Notes: generated from the sequence alone by a model not told the origin. A DNA stretch of 64,000 bases from Flavicella sediminum (GCF_006381105.1 NZ_VDET01000007.1:186001-250000); one strand, 5' to 3'. Shown: positions 26,853 to 36,849, counted from the first letter of the stretch. Program-made: numbers and translations.

Positions 26853-27044
26853 TTAGATAACTTTTACGTTAACTGCATTTAATCCTTTTTTACCTTCTTC
26901 TAATTCAAATTCAACTTCATCGCCTTCACGAATTTCGTCTACTAAACCAGAAATGTGTACAAAATGATCTCTTTCTACTCCTTCTTCTGTAATAAACCCA
27001 AATCCTTTAGACTCGTTGAAAAATTTTACTGTTCCTTTACTCAT
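26853..27044 (-). CDS. Cold-shock domain protein
   Basis: A 63-residue single cold-shock domain: MSKGTVKFFNESKGFGFI (RNP1 KGFGFI), HFVHISGL (RNP2), and EGDEVEFELEEGKKGLNAVNVKVI. The length is typical of Bacteroidota CspA/CspG proteins. It binds single-stranded RNA and DNA and unwinds mRNA structures. The preceding 165 nt up to the GH16 gene may supply a long cold-responsive leader, which is usual for csp genes, though no motif was identified. Confidence 0.95.
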   Translation of the reverse strand: MSKGTVKFFNESKGFGFITEEGVERDHFVHISGLVDEIREGDEVEFELEEGKKGLNAVNVKVI

Positions 27045-27209
27045 TGTAATGTAATTTAATATTTTATTTTAAAAGCACAAAGATGGGGACAATATTTAGA
27101 TAAACAACATATTAATTCACTTATTTTCAAAAACTTATAAATCAACGATGTTTTTAACCCGAAAGTCTTCTTTTCTATCCTATAACTTTTAAGATTTAAA
27201 ATTCACAAA

Positions 27210-28175
27210 TCACTTATCTTCTAAGCTCCATGTTCTTACCCAATCATATTTTGTGGTTAAATCGTCATGACTACCGGTTTCAAAAACACTTCCTTCTTCA
27301 TCTACAGGATTCCAATCATAGGTTTCAATAGCCATGGTAATAAAACCTTCCACATCAAAATCTGTAGTTGGTGTTACAGAATACACATAGTTACCATCTA
27401 AGAAAAACTGTAACTCTGTAGGAGATTTCCACCAACAAGCATACACAAAAAATCGATCGCTATTTTTTTCTGTCATTTTTACACTTCCACTTCCTCGTGT
27501 TTCTTCATCCGTATCGCAGCTTCGTTTATGTCGAATAGCATTGGAGTGAAATATATGATCCCATTTTGTAGCCCAACTATGTGTGCCGCTATGCACACGT
27601 CCTACACATTCTTGTATGTCTAATTCTAGTTTTCTAGGACAGCCTTGTTTCATAGCCAACCAAAAAGTAGAAGACATAATGGTTTTATTGGCTTTCATTC
27701 TACATTCATAATACAAACCATGATTTCCTGAAGCAATAGAACGTACAATACCCCCACCATGTGTAAATGTATTTCCTTTTACCGTTTTCGGACTCGAAAA
27801 TTTTTGTGTTGTTACATTTAAAAAGCCATCTTTTACCGTTACGTTTTCTGGCTGAAACAAACCTGGAGCTCTTCCTATCCATGTCCAACCATTTGAATCA
27901 GGAACTTTATGCCATTTCTCTTCATTAAAAATCCCGTCATTAAATTCATCCGAGAGGTTCTCAACTTTTACCCATTTTTTTTCTGAAGGTGAAGGATCTG
28001 CAGCTCCTACAAAATATGGTCCAGTCACTTCCTTCTCTTCTTCTTCCTCAACTTCTTCTTTTTCTTTTTCAGTTTCTTGCTCCTCATTAACATCTTGTGC
28101 TGTACTTTTAGTACACGCCAAAGCAAATAACACACAGCCAATCAACAATAATTCTTTGAAGTTCTTTTTTACCAT
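27210..28175 (-). CDS. Surface lipoprotein of glycoside hydrolase family 16 (agarase/porphyranase-like)
   Basis: A 321-residue GH16 enzyme. A lipoprotein signal (LIGCVLFALAC, Cys21 lipidated) is followed by a Glu/Lys-rich linker (30-50). The catalytic GH16 motif is ELDIQE with Glu184, Asp186 and Glu189 in the order E-x-D-x-x-E. The surrounding sequence (FWLAMKQGCPRKLELDIQECVG) is of the marine beta-agarase/porphyranase kind rather than laminarinase. It would hydrolyse a sulfated or plain galactan outside the cell. The sulfatase gene upstream on the same strand supports algal polysaccharide use; the exact galactan is inference. Confidence 0.88.
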   Translation of the reverse strand: MVKKNFKELLLIGCVLFALACTKSTAQDVNEEQETEKEKEEVEEEEEKEVTGPYFVGAADPSPSEKKWVKVENLSDEFNDGIFNEEKWHKVPDSNGWTWIGRAPGLFQPENVTVKDGFLNVTTQKFSSPKTVKGNTFTHGGGIVRSIASGNHGLYYECRMKANKTIMSSTFWLAMKQGCPRKLELDIQECVGRVHSGTHSWATKWDHIFHSNAIRHKRSCDTDEETRGSGSVKMTEKNSDRFFVYACWWKSPTELQFFLDGNYVYSVTPTTDFDVEGFITMAIETYDWNPVDEEGSVFETGSHDDLTTKYDWVRTWSLEDK

Positions 28176-28313
28176 CTTCTAATTCTTTTTTTATTGAATT
28201 GGCAAGTTACTGCGGATTTTAAATTTTATGTAAAAACATTGCTAACAGAAAACTGTACTTTATATAGACAAAAAAAACGGTACCGTCTAGAAAAACTAGA
28301 TTTTAAGAAACAT

Positions 28314-28348
28314 AAAAAGACCTACTTAGCAGAAAAGCAGGTCTTTTT
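28314..28348 (-). terminator. Terminator of the sulfatase gene
   Basis: AAAAAGACCT pairs with AGGTCTTTTT over a 15-nt loop with further internal pairing; the T run reads on the minus strand. Confidence 0.8.
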
Positions 28349-28372
28349 AATATTTGATTTTAAAAATTCTTC

Positions 28373-30007
28373 TTATTTATTTTGAAGACTCAAAAACTTT
28401 TCAAAATTTGGTAAAACTCCCGTTTCGTACCATAATTTACGATGCGGGTGTCCATCTCCTCTTTCATGATCAAACCATGCAGGTTTCACATCCTTAAATT
28501 CATTTGTCCAAGCAACAGTCTGCTTTTGCAAATCGGCTATTATTTTATCAGCTCCTTGAGCAGAAGCACTCAGGTCTTTTGTCTGCCCCGGATCTTTTAC
28601 AGTATTAAACAGTTGCCATTTGCCATTTCCACCAGTTTTTACAATTGTCCATGGATAAGAAATAACAGCCCCATTATGAAATCCGTTTTGAGGTCGTAAA
28701 ATAAAAATGGCTTCTCCTGCTTTTCTCGTATCTTTTCCGGAAATGATGGCGTCCATAAAATTCTTTCCATCTATTTTTTTTCCTTTTGGAATTTTAGCTC
28801 CTGCTAAATCAACAAAGGTAGGATACAAATCCAAAGCACTTATTTCATAATTGTATACTTGCTTCTTTTTAATTTTAGTTGGCCAATGCATAAACATCGG
28901 CACCTTGTGCCCTCCATCAAAAACACTTCCTTTTAAAGCATATAGCGGATAATTCACCGCTCCTTTGCTATAGGTATAGCCACCATTATCACTAAAAAAA
29001 ACAATAAGTGTGTTTTCAAACAAACCTTCCTCTTTCTTCAGCTCAGCTACTAATTTCCCCACATTAGTATCTAAATTAGCAACCATCGTGGCATAGGTTA
29101 CTCTAGCGCTTACAAATTTCTCTATAAGCTCTTTTCTTTTCTCCTCACTCTTGGCTTTTTGAACGGGAGCAGACTCCGTAATGTATTTGCTATTTCTTAC
29201 CAAGTTCTCAAAATTCGGATTGTCTTTTTTAAACTGACTAATTTCATTTGCCGGTGCTTGTAAAGGCGTATGTGGTGCATTGTAGGCCATATACATAAAA
29301 AACGGATCTTTTTCTTTCGATTTAGCAGCTATATAGGCAATCGCGTCGTTTGTAAGAACATCTGTTAAATAAGCATCGTCATTAAATTCATCTCTTGAAA
29401 TATACGCTCTATTTCTTTGCAACGGATCTTGATACTCATTGAGTACAGGCGATTTTGTTCCCAACCTTCTATAGAAAGCAGCCTCATACTCTTTTTCAAA
29501 ATAATTTTTACCCCCGCCTAAAAAACCAAAGAAATAATCAAAACCACGGTCTAAAGGTTGATAAACCCCTTCTTTAGTTCCTAAATGCCATTTTCCAAAA
29601 GCCGCTGTACTGTACTTATGGTTTTGCAATACTTTTGAAAAAAATGTTTCACCAGCAGGAATTCCTATTTCACTACGAATTTCGTTTGGTAAATTGTATT
29701 GAGCACCAATCCTATGAGGATACACACCTGTCAACAAACCCGCTCGACTCGGTCCGCAAAAGGGATGTACTACATGCGCATTTTTACACACAACACCATT
29801 TGCTGCCAATTTATCTAAATGAGGCGTTGGAATAATACCTCTATCTTCAGGAAAATTTGCTTCTCTATTAAACCCCACATCACCATAACCTAAATCATCT
29901 GCTAAAATAACAATAATATTAGGCCGACTGCCCTTGGTTTGTGCTCGCGCAAAGCCCGCCATAAAAACAGCAGCAACAAAAACCATTAGGAATTGATTGT
30001 TTTTCAT
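28373..30007 (-). CDS. S1-family sulfatase (formylglycine-dependent)
   Basis: A 544-residue exported sulfatase. A signal peptide (MKNNQFLMVFVAAVFMAGFARAQ) is followed by the alkaline-phosphatase-like core: NIIVILADDLGYGD (first metal site), then the sulfatase signature CGPSRAGLLTG, in which Cys84 is converted to formylglycine. The FGly maturase lies elsewhere. Later metal ligands are in FSDNGGYTY. The gene precedes the GH16 lipoprotein, separated by a terminator and 200 nt. It would desulfate galactan or another algal glycan in the periplasm or outside. Confidence 0.92.
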   Translation of the reverse strand: MKNNQFLMVFVAAVFMAGFARAQTKGSRPNIIVILADDLGYGDVGFNREANFPEDRGIIPTPHLDKLAANGVVCKNAHVVHPFCGPSRAGLLTGVYPHRIGAQYNLPNEIRSEIGIPAGETFFSKVLQNHKYSTAAFGKWHLGTKEGVYQPLDRGFDYFFGFLGGGKNYFEKEYEAAFYRRLGTKSPVLNEYQDPLQRNRAYISRDEFNDDAYLTDVLTNDAIAYIAAKSKEKDPFFMYMAYNAPHTPLQAPANEISQFKKDNPNFENLVRNSKYITESAPVQKAKSEEKRKELIEKFVSARVTYATMVANLDTNVGKLVAELKKEEGLFENTLIVFFSDNGGYTYSKGAVNYPLYALKGSVFDGGHKVPMFMHWPTKIKKKQVYNYEISALDLYPTFVDLAGAKIPKGKKIDGKNFMDAIISGKDTRKAGEAIFILRPQNGFHNGAVISYPWTIVKTGGNGKWQLFNTVKDPGQTKDLSASAQGADKIIADLQKQTVAWTNEFKDVKPAWFDHERGDGHPHRKLWYETGVLPNFEKFLSLQNK

Positions 30008-30362
30008 TTTAAATTTTAATTTTATTCTTTACATAAGAACTTTATTTACAAGTTCACCCCGTTGTTTACTTTTCAAAACTAAAGAATTCTGAATCCTAGT
30101 AATAATCCAAATTTGCCTTTTAATAACTCTATTTATTCTTTACCACTACAAAGCAAACAATTTACAATAGAAATACCCACTGCTTGGCTTCATTTACGGA
30201 ACATATGTACAATATCAGTTTTTGTCTAGTTCAAAAACTTGGTGAATTGATTTAAATATGGTCAATTTGAGTATTACAGAAAAGTTTTGAGCATACACAC
30301 GTTAAAATTTTAATGACTACATCAAAAACTATTACTTTTTATTTAAACCCGAATCCTTACCT
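30008..30362. other. Divergent intergenic region of the sulfatase and Asp-box genes (355 nt)
   Basis: AT-rich, without a gene. It contains a palindrome ACATATGT near 30202 and an inverted repeat TTCA-N8-TGAA near 30230, possible regulator sites for the facing genes. No TAnnTTTG box stood out in the correct place for either gene. Confidence 0.4.
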
Positions 30363-33300
30363 ATGAAACAAAAACTGTACACTTATCTATCCATTTTTCT
30401 AATAGCATTTACAACACATACTTTGTTGGCGCAAGAAAAAAAATCGGCAGATTTCTTTAGTCGACTTGAAACCGAAAGAGTTGCCTCTGAAAAAACTGTA
30501 ATTTGGGATCAAGTAGGGCCTGGAAATGCTGGATTCGCCAATTTACTTCGCTACCACCCTACCATTCCTGAATTGGTTGTTTTATGTCCGGACATGTGGA
30601 ATATCTACCAGTCTGAAGACAACGGAAAACAATGGTACAATTTAAAAGATTCTGACGGAAATGGAGATTTTTTCCATATAAGAGATTTGTATTACTCGCC
30701 ACAAGACGCAAATTTCGGTTTGGCTATTGAATCTTCAAGAATGTGGAAAACTGAAGATCTTGGAAAAAATTGGACCTATTTAAAAAACTGTCCTTGGTAC
30801 CAAAAAGACAATGAAGGCTATGACAAATCAGGTTGGAAGAAAAAAGTTGCTTCCTTAGCCATCGATCCAAATGACAAAAACACCTGGTTTGTAGGTGGTG
30901 GGACCAATGTAAGAGGCCAGGAATGGCTATCGTGCTACAAAACCATGACCGCAGCGGCTCCTCACGGACTAACTGCCGACAATGAAGGTAAATTATGGAG
31001 AACCAATAACGGAGGAACTAGCTGGACATTAAGCAACTCAGGATTGCACAACAAAGCGCAAGTAGGACGAATTATTGTAAATCCTAAAAACTCCCAACAA
31101 GTATTTGCTTCTTCTAACTACGGTTTGTACAGATCTGATAACGGAGGAAACTCTTGGACAAATATTTCTTCAGGACAATTAGACAATGAAATTATAATGG
31201 ACATGGATTTTTACTACAATAAAAATTCAGGAAAATTTATTTTATACGCTATCGACCAGGTTCAATACCTTAAAAACGGGAGTTCTACAAAATGCACAGG
31301 TGGTATTTTTAAATCTTCTGACAATGGGACTACTTGGACAAATATTTCAGGAGATTTAGGATTAGACATCAATCAACTAACGGGTGGTGTTTCTGATAAC
31401 TACTACAAATACATTGCTATGTGGTTTGGTATTTCAGTTGCTGAAGCTAAAACTACCTACCCGACTAAACCCACAAAAGCATTGCAAATTTTTAACATGA
31501 TCAGCGCTGACCCAAGTCGTGAAGATGCTTTATATGTTGGTTTTGCAGATCCACAAATTGCCAATTCTATTGTTCCAGGAAGATTGTGGACGACCAGTAA
31601 TGGAGGTCAAAAATGGATCAACACGGCAAGATTATACGAACATGTTTGGGAAAACGACAAAGCTTACTGGACCTCTAGAGGAAATCCTTACCATGAAAAC
31701 ATGAAGGTTGGTCATGAATCGCCACATATGCAATCTGGAAACAACTATGCCTTACGTTCTATGCGTGGTTTAGATGTTGGTATTGATGGAAGTGTCATGA
31801 TTATTTCTGACCATAGCACCATGCTAAGTAAAGATCATGGAGAAACATGGCAACAAATGGATGAAGATTATACACCTGATGGAAATATAATTGGTCATGG
31901 AAACAGTAATTTACCTGCCTTACATATTGCACAGGACAAACGTTATGAAACCGCTATTTTAGGTTCTGGAGAACACCGTGTTTGGATTCCCACTAACGAC
32001 AGCCCAGATTCTAGACAAGCTTTAAAATTTATTGAAAGTGCTCAAGAAACTGTAATTACCATGGCTTTTGACCCGTACGACAGTAAAACAATTTACGGTA
32101 CCTCTAGCAGACAAGCAAAAAAACAAAATATATTTAAAAGTACAGATGGAGGATTTAATTGGGCCAATCATGGTGTAGCAACACCTGCAACCAATGCTTG
32201 GGGTGATGATTTTTACACCAATGCCTTAACTATTGACCCCATCGATAATACGAATTTTTACTTTGGAATAACCGACATCAGAACAGCATCTAAAATTAAC
32301 ATGGGAGGTTTTTATTATTCCGACGATCAAGGAAAAACGTTTTCACCTAGAAACAATGGCTTACCGACCCCAGCTAGAATTGAAGATATAGCATTTGACC
32401 CTAGAGACCCTTCAAGAAAATCTTTATTTGTTGCCGCAGAAAAAAATGCTTTTGACTACAATTTACCGCTTGCCAATGGTGGACTTTACCATACAAGCGA
32501 TCGTGGAAAAAACTGGACCAAAGTAAACACTCCTTCTTCTGTGCACGGTGTCAATAGTATTTCTATAGACCACACCAATCGATTATACATCACCACAGGT
32601 TACAGAGGAAACGGTGATGGTATTTGGTATACCGATGATTTCGGAACAAACTGGCAGCAAATTTTCTCTTACCCAGGTACAGAACGATTTGATGTATGTG
32701 TTTATGACCATAATTTACTTGTAAGCACAGTGGATCATTTGGCAAAAAACCCAGGTGTATTTTTAAGCAAAGACAGAGGGCTTACTTGGGCGAAAAATAA
32801 CACAAACATTGCTTCACCCAACCATATAGAAGATGTTCGATTTGACCTTCAAAACCCAAATGAATTATGGCTAGCCACATTAGGAAGTGGTTTTTACAAA
32901 GGAAAAATCAACACCCCAGATCCGGTACAAGTAGTTAAAGTAACACCTAAAGTAATTGATTTTAAAAATAGCTCAAACAACAAATTAACAGCTGTAATAA
33001 TTCAAAGCAAACACAGCGACAAAACCTTGGTTTGGAAATCTGAAAACACCGCTGTAGCCAAAGTCGATCAAAATGGTGTAATTACAGCTACAGGAAAAGG
33101 AAATACTAAAATTTGGGCAAGTACTTCAGACGGAAGATATGCCGATTATGCCACCATCATAATTCATCAAAAACCCATTTCAAGCTCAAATTTTAAAATC
33201 CAATCGATAGGACAAACATGTACAGGAGTAGCAAACGGAAAAATAACAATAAACACCGAAAATAAAGGGAATTATATAGCAAAGCTTACAGAAACTAATG

Positions 33301-33884
33301 AAGTGAAAAACTTCACCCAAAACACAAGTTTTGAAAACTTAGCAGCGGGAATATTTGAACTTACTTTAAATAGCACAGACCAACCCGACTTTAACCAGAC
33401 GATGTTTATAAACATCAAAGAAGTTGAAGAGTTAAACGTTTCAGCAAAAGTAAACGACAGAACAAAAACTGCAGATCTAGATCTAAGTGGCGCAGAAAAA
33501 TACACAATTACCTTAAATGGTAGTAGTTACGAAACAAGTTCAAACACTTTTCAACTAGCACTTCAAACAGGAACTAATAAAATAGAAGTGAAAACAGGTA
33601 AAAACTGTCAAGGTAATTTTACTAAGGAAATTTTCATCAACGATAAGATTCAGGTTTCTCCTTCTCCGTTTTCAACAAATTTAAAACTGTATTTCCCGGA
33701 TAATACCAATGAAAAAGCAAAGGTTTCCATATATTCAGTTTCAGGAAAACTACTCTACTCTAAAATTCAATCAATCTTTAATCATGAACTAGCTATAAAC
33801 ACCAGTTCTTTTGAAAAAGGAATTTATATTCTAAGAACTCAAAATTCGGACAACTATAGCTCTCATAAAATTGTAAAAAACTAG
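30363..33884 (+). CDS. Giant secreted Asp-box beta-propeller protein with Big_2 and T9SS domains
   Basis: A 1173-residue secreted protein. A signal peptide (cut near LLAQ) is followed by residues 30-850 with about a dozen BNR/Asp boxes: SEDNGKQW, TEDLGKNW, TNNGGTSW, SDNGGNSW, SSDNGTTW, TSNGGQKW, SKDHGETW, STDGGFNW, SDDQGKTF, TSDRGKNW, TDDFGTNW and SKDRGLTW. They indicate two joined seven-bladed propellers as in sortilin/Vps10 or GH74-type proteins. A Big_2-type Ig domain follows (VDQNGVITATGKGNTKIWAS). The C-terminus (VSPSPFSTNLKLYF to KIVKN) is a type IX sorting domain. It faces the sulfatase/GH16 genes and is probably a polysaccharide-acting or binding enzyme; no catalytic residue can be named. 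Confidence 0.85.
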   Translation: MKQKLYTYLSIFLIAFTTHTLLAQEKKSADFFSRLETERVASEKTVIWDQVGPGNAGFANLLRYHPTIPELVVLCPDMWNIYQSEDNGKQWYNLKDSDGNGDFFHIRDLYYSPQDANFGLAIESSRMWKTEDLGKNWTYLKNCPWYQKDNEGYDKSGWKKKVASLAIDPNDKNTWFVGGGTNVRGQEWLSCYKTMTAAAPHGLTADNEGKLWRTNNGGTSWTLSNSGLHNKAQVGRIIVNPKNSQQVFASSNYGLYRSDNGGNSWTNISSGQLDNEIIMDMDFYYNKNSGKFILYAIDQVQYLKNGSSTKCTGGIFKSSDNGTTWTNISGDLGLDINQLTGGVSDNYYKYIAMWFGISVAEAKTTYPTKPTKALQIFNMISADPSREDALYVGFADPQIANSIVPGRLWTTSNGGQKWINTARLYEHVWENDKAYWTSRGNPYHENMKVGHESPHMQSGNNYALRSMRGLDVGIDGSVMIISDHSTMLSKDHGETWQQMDEDYTPDGNIIGHGNSNLPALHIAQDKRYETAILGSGEHRVWIPTNDSPDSRQALKFIESAQETVITMAFDPYDSKTIYGTSSRQAKKQNIFKSTDGGFNWANHGVATPATNAWGDDFYTNALTIDPIDNTNFYFGITDIRTASKINMGGFYYSDDQGKTFSPRNNGLPTPARIEDIAFDPRDPSRKSLFVAAEKNAFDYNLPLANGGLYHTSDRGKNWTKVNTPSSVHGVNSISIDHTNRLYITTGYRGNGDGIWYTDDFGTNWQQIFSYPGTERFDVCVYDHNLLVSTVDHLAKNPGVFLSKDRGLTWAKNNTNIASPNHIEDVRFDLQNPNELWLATLGSGFYKGKINTPDPVQVVKVTPKVIDFKNSSNNKLTAVIIQSKHSDKTLVWKSENTAVAKVDQNGVITATGKGNTKIWASTSDGRYADYATIIIHQKPISSSNFKIQSIGQTCTGVANGKITINTENKGNYIAKLTETNEVKNFTQNTSFENLAAGIFELTLNSTDQPDFNQTMFINIKEVEELNVSAKVNDRTKTADLDLSGAEKYTITLNGSSYETSSNTFQLALQTGTNKIEVKTGKNCQGNFTKEIFINDKIQVSPSPFSTNLKLYFPDNTNEKAKVSIYSVSGKLLYSKIQSIFNHELAINTSSFEKGIYILRTQNSDNYSSHKIVKN

Positions 33885-33910
33885 GAAGCAGTCCTTAAAA
33901 TTAATTTCAA

Positions 33911-33947
33911 AAAAAAACATCTACTTAAAAAAGTAGATGTTTTTTTA
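33911..33947. terminator. Bidirectional terminator
   Basis: AACATCTACTT pairs with AAGTAGATGTT, with A and T runs outside, between convergent genes. Confidence 0.92.
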
Positions 33948-33968
33948 TTTCTAAACTATTTTATACCT

Positions 33969-34982
33969 CTAAAACAACAGCACTGTTTTTCCTATAGACT
34001 TTCCTGACTCCTGTAAAGCATGTGCTTTTTTCAAATTACCTGAAGTAAAACCTTCGATAGTGGTCGTTAAAGTAGATTTTAAAACGCCTGTATCTAACAA
34101 TTCTGACACATGGTTCAAAATAACACTTTGTCTAGCAATGTCTTCCGTAGCAAACATAGAACGCGTATACATCAACTCCCAAGAAAAACTAACACTTTTC
34201 ACCTTTAACAAATCTAAATTCAATGGTTGACTACTTCCTGTTATAGAAACAATGTGACCTTGCGGCTTGATAATTTCAGCGGCAGTCTCCCAATACCCTT
34301 CAAGATCAACAAAATCTAAAATATAATTTACTTCACTATGCCCAATTTTCACAAGCTCTTCTTTTAAGTTATGGTGATTTACCACGAAATCTGCCCCCAT
34401 ATCTTTACACCATTGAATAGAATCTGGACGAGAAGCCGTTGCAATTACAGTTAAATTCGTTAATTTTTTAGCCAACTGAATCGCAATAGACCCCACTCCT
34501 CCAGCACCTGCAAGAATTAAAATACTTTTACCCGCATCTTTCACAGGGTCAATACGAATTCTATCAAACAAAGCCTCGTAAGCCGTTAAGCTAGTCAATG
34601 GCATCGCAGCAGCTTCTGCTATGGATAAATTCTTAGGTTTCAACCCTACAATGCGTTCATCAATTAATTGATACTCCGCATTACTTCCACTTCTGGTAAT
34701 ATCACCTGCGTAAAACACTTGATCACCTACTTTAAAATTCGTAGCCTTATCCCCAACTTCAACAACTGTACCCACAGCATCCCAACCTATCACCTTTGGC
34801 TCTTCTAAAACAGTACCTGCTTCTAAAGATTGTCTAATTTTAAAATCGACTGGATTTACAGAATTCGCTGCTACTTTTACTAACAAGTCGAAACCACTAG
34901 CCTTTGGCATCTCTGCTTCAAATTCGATAAAACTATTCTCTTCTGTAATCGCTAACGATTGTTTAAAACCTATTGCTTTCAT
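33969..34982 (-). CDS. Quinone-oxidoreductase-type MDR alcohol dehydrogenase
   Basis: A 337-residue medium-chain dehydrogenase of the zinc-free quinone reductase type: GroES-like start (KAIGFKQSLAI to KVIGWDAVGTVVEVG) and Rossmann domain with LILAGAGGVGSIAIQLAKKL (cofactor loop) and ATASRPDSIQWCKDMGADFVV. It would reduce quinones or enones with NADPH. It is the last gene of a three-gene operon that begins with a flavin-dependent monooxygenase and an SDR, separated from the SDR by 11 nt, which suggests degradation or detoxification of a carbonyl compound. Confidence 0.9.
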   Translation of the reverse strand: MKAIGFKQSLAITEENSFIEFEAEMPKASGFDLLVKVAANSVNPVDFKIRQSLEAGTVLEEPKVIGWDAVGTVVEVGDKATNFKVGDQVFYAGDITRSGSNAEYQLIDERIVGLKPKNLSIAEAAAMPLTSLTAYEALFDRIRIDPVKDAGKSILILAGAGGVGSIAIQLAKKLTNLTVIATASRPDSIQWCKDMGADFVVNHHNLKEELVKIGHSEVNYILDFVDLEGYWETAAEIIKPQGHIVSITGSSQPLNLDLLKVKSVSFSWELMYTRSMFATEDIARQSVILNHVSELLDTGVLKSTLTTTIEGFTSGNLKKAHALQESGKSIGKTVLLF

Positions 34983-34993
34983 TTTATTTATTT

Positions 34994-35809
34994 TTAGTTT
35001 GTTTTTATTATTTTTTCCGTTTGTTCTACTAATACTTCCATTTTTTCTAAATCATATGCATCTGGATGCGCTTTAAAAAACACCCCTTTTAATTCACCTT
35101 TGTCATTATCAAAATACACACCTGTCATTTCATTATACGCTAAAGAAACCGCCAAATCATACAAAATTGAACTTCCTTTTTCAGCTGGCGCCCAAAATTG
35201 TCCATAGGCCTCATTTGCCATTTTTGTATTCAATAAAGAGCCTGGGTTTACAGCCAACACGGAAACCAACTTTAAACGTTTTGACAATGCCATGGTCCAA
35301 ATAGTTAATGCCAATTTACTTTGCGCATAAGCTTCATTTACGGAGACTTGCAACACTCCACTTAAAGCTTCTAAAGAAACAGGAGCTTGCGCTGCCGAAC
35401 TCACATTTACAATCCGTGCCTTTGAAGTAACCGATAACAAATCTAGCAAACCATTTGTTAATACATAAGGTGCTAAATAGTTTACAACAAAGCGAATATC
35501 CAATCCTTTTTCAGTCATAGAAATTGGACTTTTAAAAACACCTGCATTGTTTATCAAAACATCTAATTTTGACACTTTTTCCCGCACTTCAAGGACCATT
35601 TTTCTCACTTGACTCAAGTCGGAGAAATCAGCAACAAAACCTAACACCTTCTTATTTCCTGTAGTGTTTTTAATTTCCGCAACCAACTTACCCACTTTTT
35701 CAGAATCCCTACCATGCACATACACATTGTGTCCTTCTTTTGCGAATTGTATTGCCGTTAACTTCCCAATTCCATCGGTACTACCTGTAATTAAAATATT
35801 TTTCTTCAT
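34994..35809 (-). CDS. Short-chain dehydrogenase/reductase
   Basis: A 271-residue SDR when started at the ATG at 35809; a longer reading frame would overlap the upstream gene. It has the TGSTDGIGKLTA cofactor loop at residue 8, INNAGVF, SAAQ catalytic Ser region, and Tyr-x-x-x-Lys in YAQSKLAL. It therefore looks like a functional NADP(H) dehydrogenase. Its partners (flavin-dependent monooxygenase and quinone reductase) point to a detoxification or secondary pathway. The substrate is unknown. Confidence 0.9.
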   Translation of the reverse strand: MKKNILITGSTDGIGKLTAIQFAKEGHNVYVHGRDSEKVGKLVAEIKNTTGNKKVLGFVADFSDLSQVRKMVLEVREKVSKLDVLINNAGVFKSPISMTEKGLDIRFVVNYLAPYVLTNGLLDLLSVTSKARIVNVSSAAQAPVSLEALSGVLQVSVNEAYAQSKLALTIWTMALSKRLKLVSVLAVNPGSLLNTKMANEAYGQFWAPAEKGSSILYDLAVSLAYNEMTGVYFDNDKGELKGVFFKAHPDAYDLEKMEVLVEQTEKIIKTN

Positions 35810-35816
35810 GTTTTTT

Positions 35817-36779
35817 TTATTTATGACTCTTTTGAAACCTAGGCAATACCTTGGCTGCCAATAGCTCAAGTGTTTTATCCATATTCATAGTATTCAAACG
35901 TAGGTTTAAAGACACATGATTGACACCTATTTCTTGTAAATGTTGCAAATATCGAATCAAATGATTCACTCCTGTTTTAAAACCTAAATGAATAGGCTGT
36001 GGTCTAAAATCATCCTTTTCCTGTAAATCGATATACAAGGGCTGCAAAAAAGGTTTGTCAAATTCTTGAGACACAGGAATCAGATCTCTCCACTGCTTAA
36101 TAGTTTGCTGTTGTTCACCTAAATTTCTTGGATAATACATCCACCCATCGCCATTCGCTGCATTCCACTCCATAGACTGCTGACTAAACCCCGTTAGCAT
36201 CATTGGGATTTTATTCCCAGTCGCTTTTGGTAAAACATCAATACGACCATTCAATTCGCCATGCATATTGTTTTCAAGAACAGGAAAATCACTTTGCGCC
36301 TGTCTAATATAAGTAAAAGCATCTCTAAAACTTTGCCCTCTCTTTTCATAAGAGATTCCCATTCCCGGATATTCCTCAAAGCGATCTCCAGAGGCAACTC
36401 CCATAATCAATCGCCCACCCGACAACTGATCAATAGTAGCGGCAGATTTTGCTACATGTACAGGGTGATGCAACGGTAAGGCAATACTAGAAACACCCAA
36501 TGCAATTTTAGAAGTCTGTCCTGCCAAATAGCCTAAATACGTAAAAGGATCAAAAGTTTGACCTGCATCACCAAAGGAAGGCACATTAAAGGGGACATCG
36601 CGTATCCACAAAGCTTTAAAACCCAATTCCTCTACTTGCTTTACACGATTTAGATGTCCGATCATTGTAGGTACTGGTCCTGAAGTATACTTCTCAATTG
36701 GCACCACAACACCAATACTCAATTCATTCTTTTCGAATACCGTATTGTAGCCTTTATTTATTTGTTCAAAACCCTTCAT
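35817..36779 (-). CDS. Luciferase-like flavin-dependent oxidoreductase
   Basis: A 320-residue TIM-barrel protein of the luciferase-like monooxygenase (LLM) class, started at the ATG at 36779 (MKGFEQINKGYN). Motifs include ELGFKALWIRDVPF, FDPFTYLGYLAGQTSKIALG, IDQLSGGRLIMGVASGD and the MLTGFSQQSMEW region. The class uses FMNH2 or F420-type cofactors; in Flavobacteriaceae FMN is likely. It is the first gene of an operon with an SDR and a quinone reductase. Light production is not implied: no luxA/B pair is present. Confidence 0.9.
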   Translation of the reverse strand: MKGFEQINKGYNTVFEKNELSIGVVVPIEKYTSGPVPTMIGHLNRVKQVEELGFKALWIRDVPFNVPSFGDAGQTFDPFTYLGYLAGQTSKIALGVSSIALPLHHPVHVAKSAATIDQLSGGRLIMGVASGDRFEEYPGMGISYEKRGQSFRDAFTYIRQAQSDFPVLENNMHGELNGRIDVLPKATGNKIPMMLTGFSQQSMEWNAANGDGWMYYPRNLGEQQQTIKQWRDLIPVSQEFDKPFLQPLYIDLQEKDDFRPQPIHLGFKTGVNHLIRYLQHLQEIGVNHVSLNLRLNTMNMDKTLELLAAKVLPRFQKSHK

Positions 36780-36824
36780 ATCTAATTCTTTATTGATAAA
36801 TACTTTTTTAGCGCAAACAACTAT

Positions 36825-36849
36825 CAAAAGTATAGTTACAAAAGTATAG
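36825..36849 (-). promoter_or_regulatory. Tandem -7 boxes and repeat before the LLM operon
   Basis: The plus strand shows CAAAAGTATAG twice, at 36825-36835 and 36839-36849; on the minus strand each reads TACTTTTG, which fits TAnnTTTG. Outer arms AACTATC / GATAGTT (about 36819-36855) form an inverted repeat around them, as expected of a repressor site over a promoter. Confidence 0.5.

Noticed and set aside
35817-36779. Bioluminescence genes (luciferase-like protein here, LuxC-type gene at 53848)
   Set aside because: They are 17 kb apart, and no luxA/luxB pair, luxD or luxE exists; both belong to broader families.
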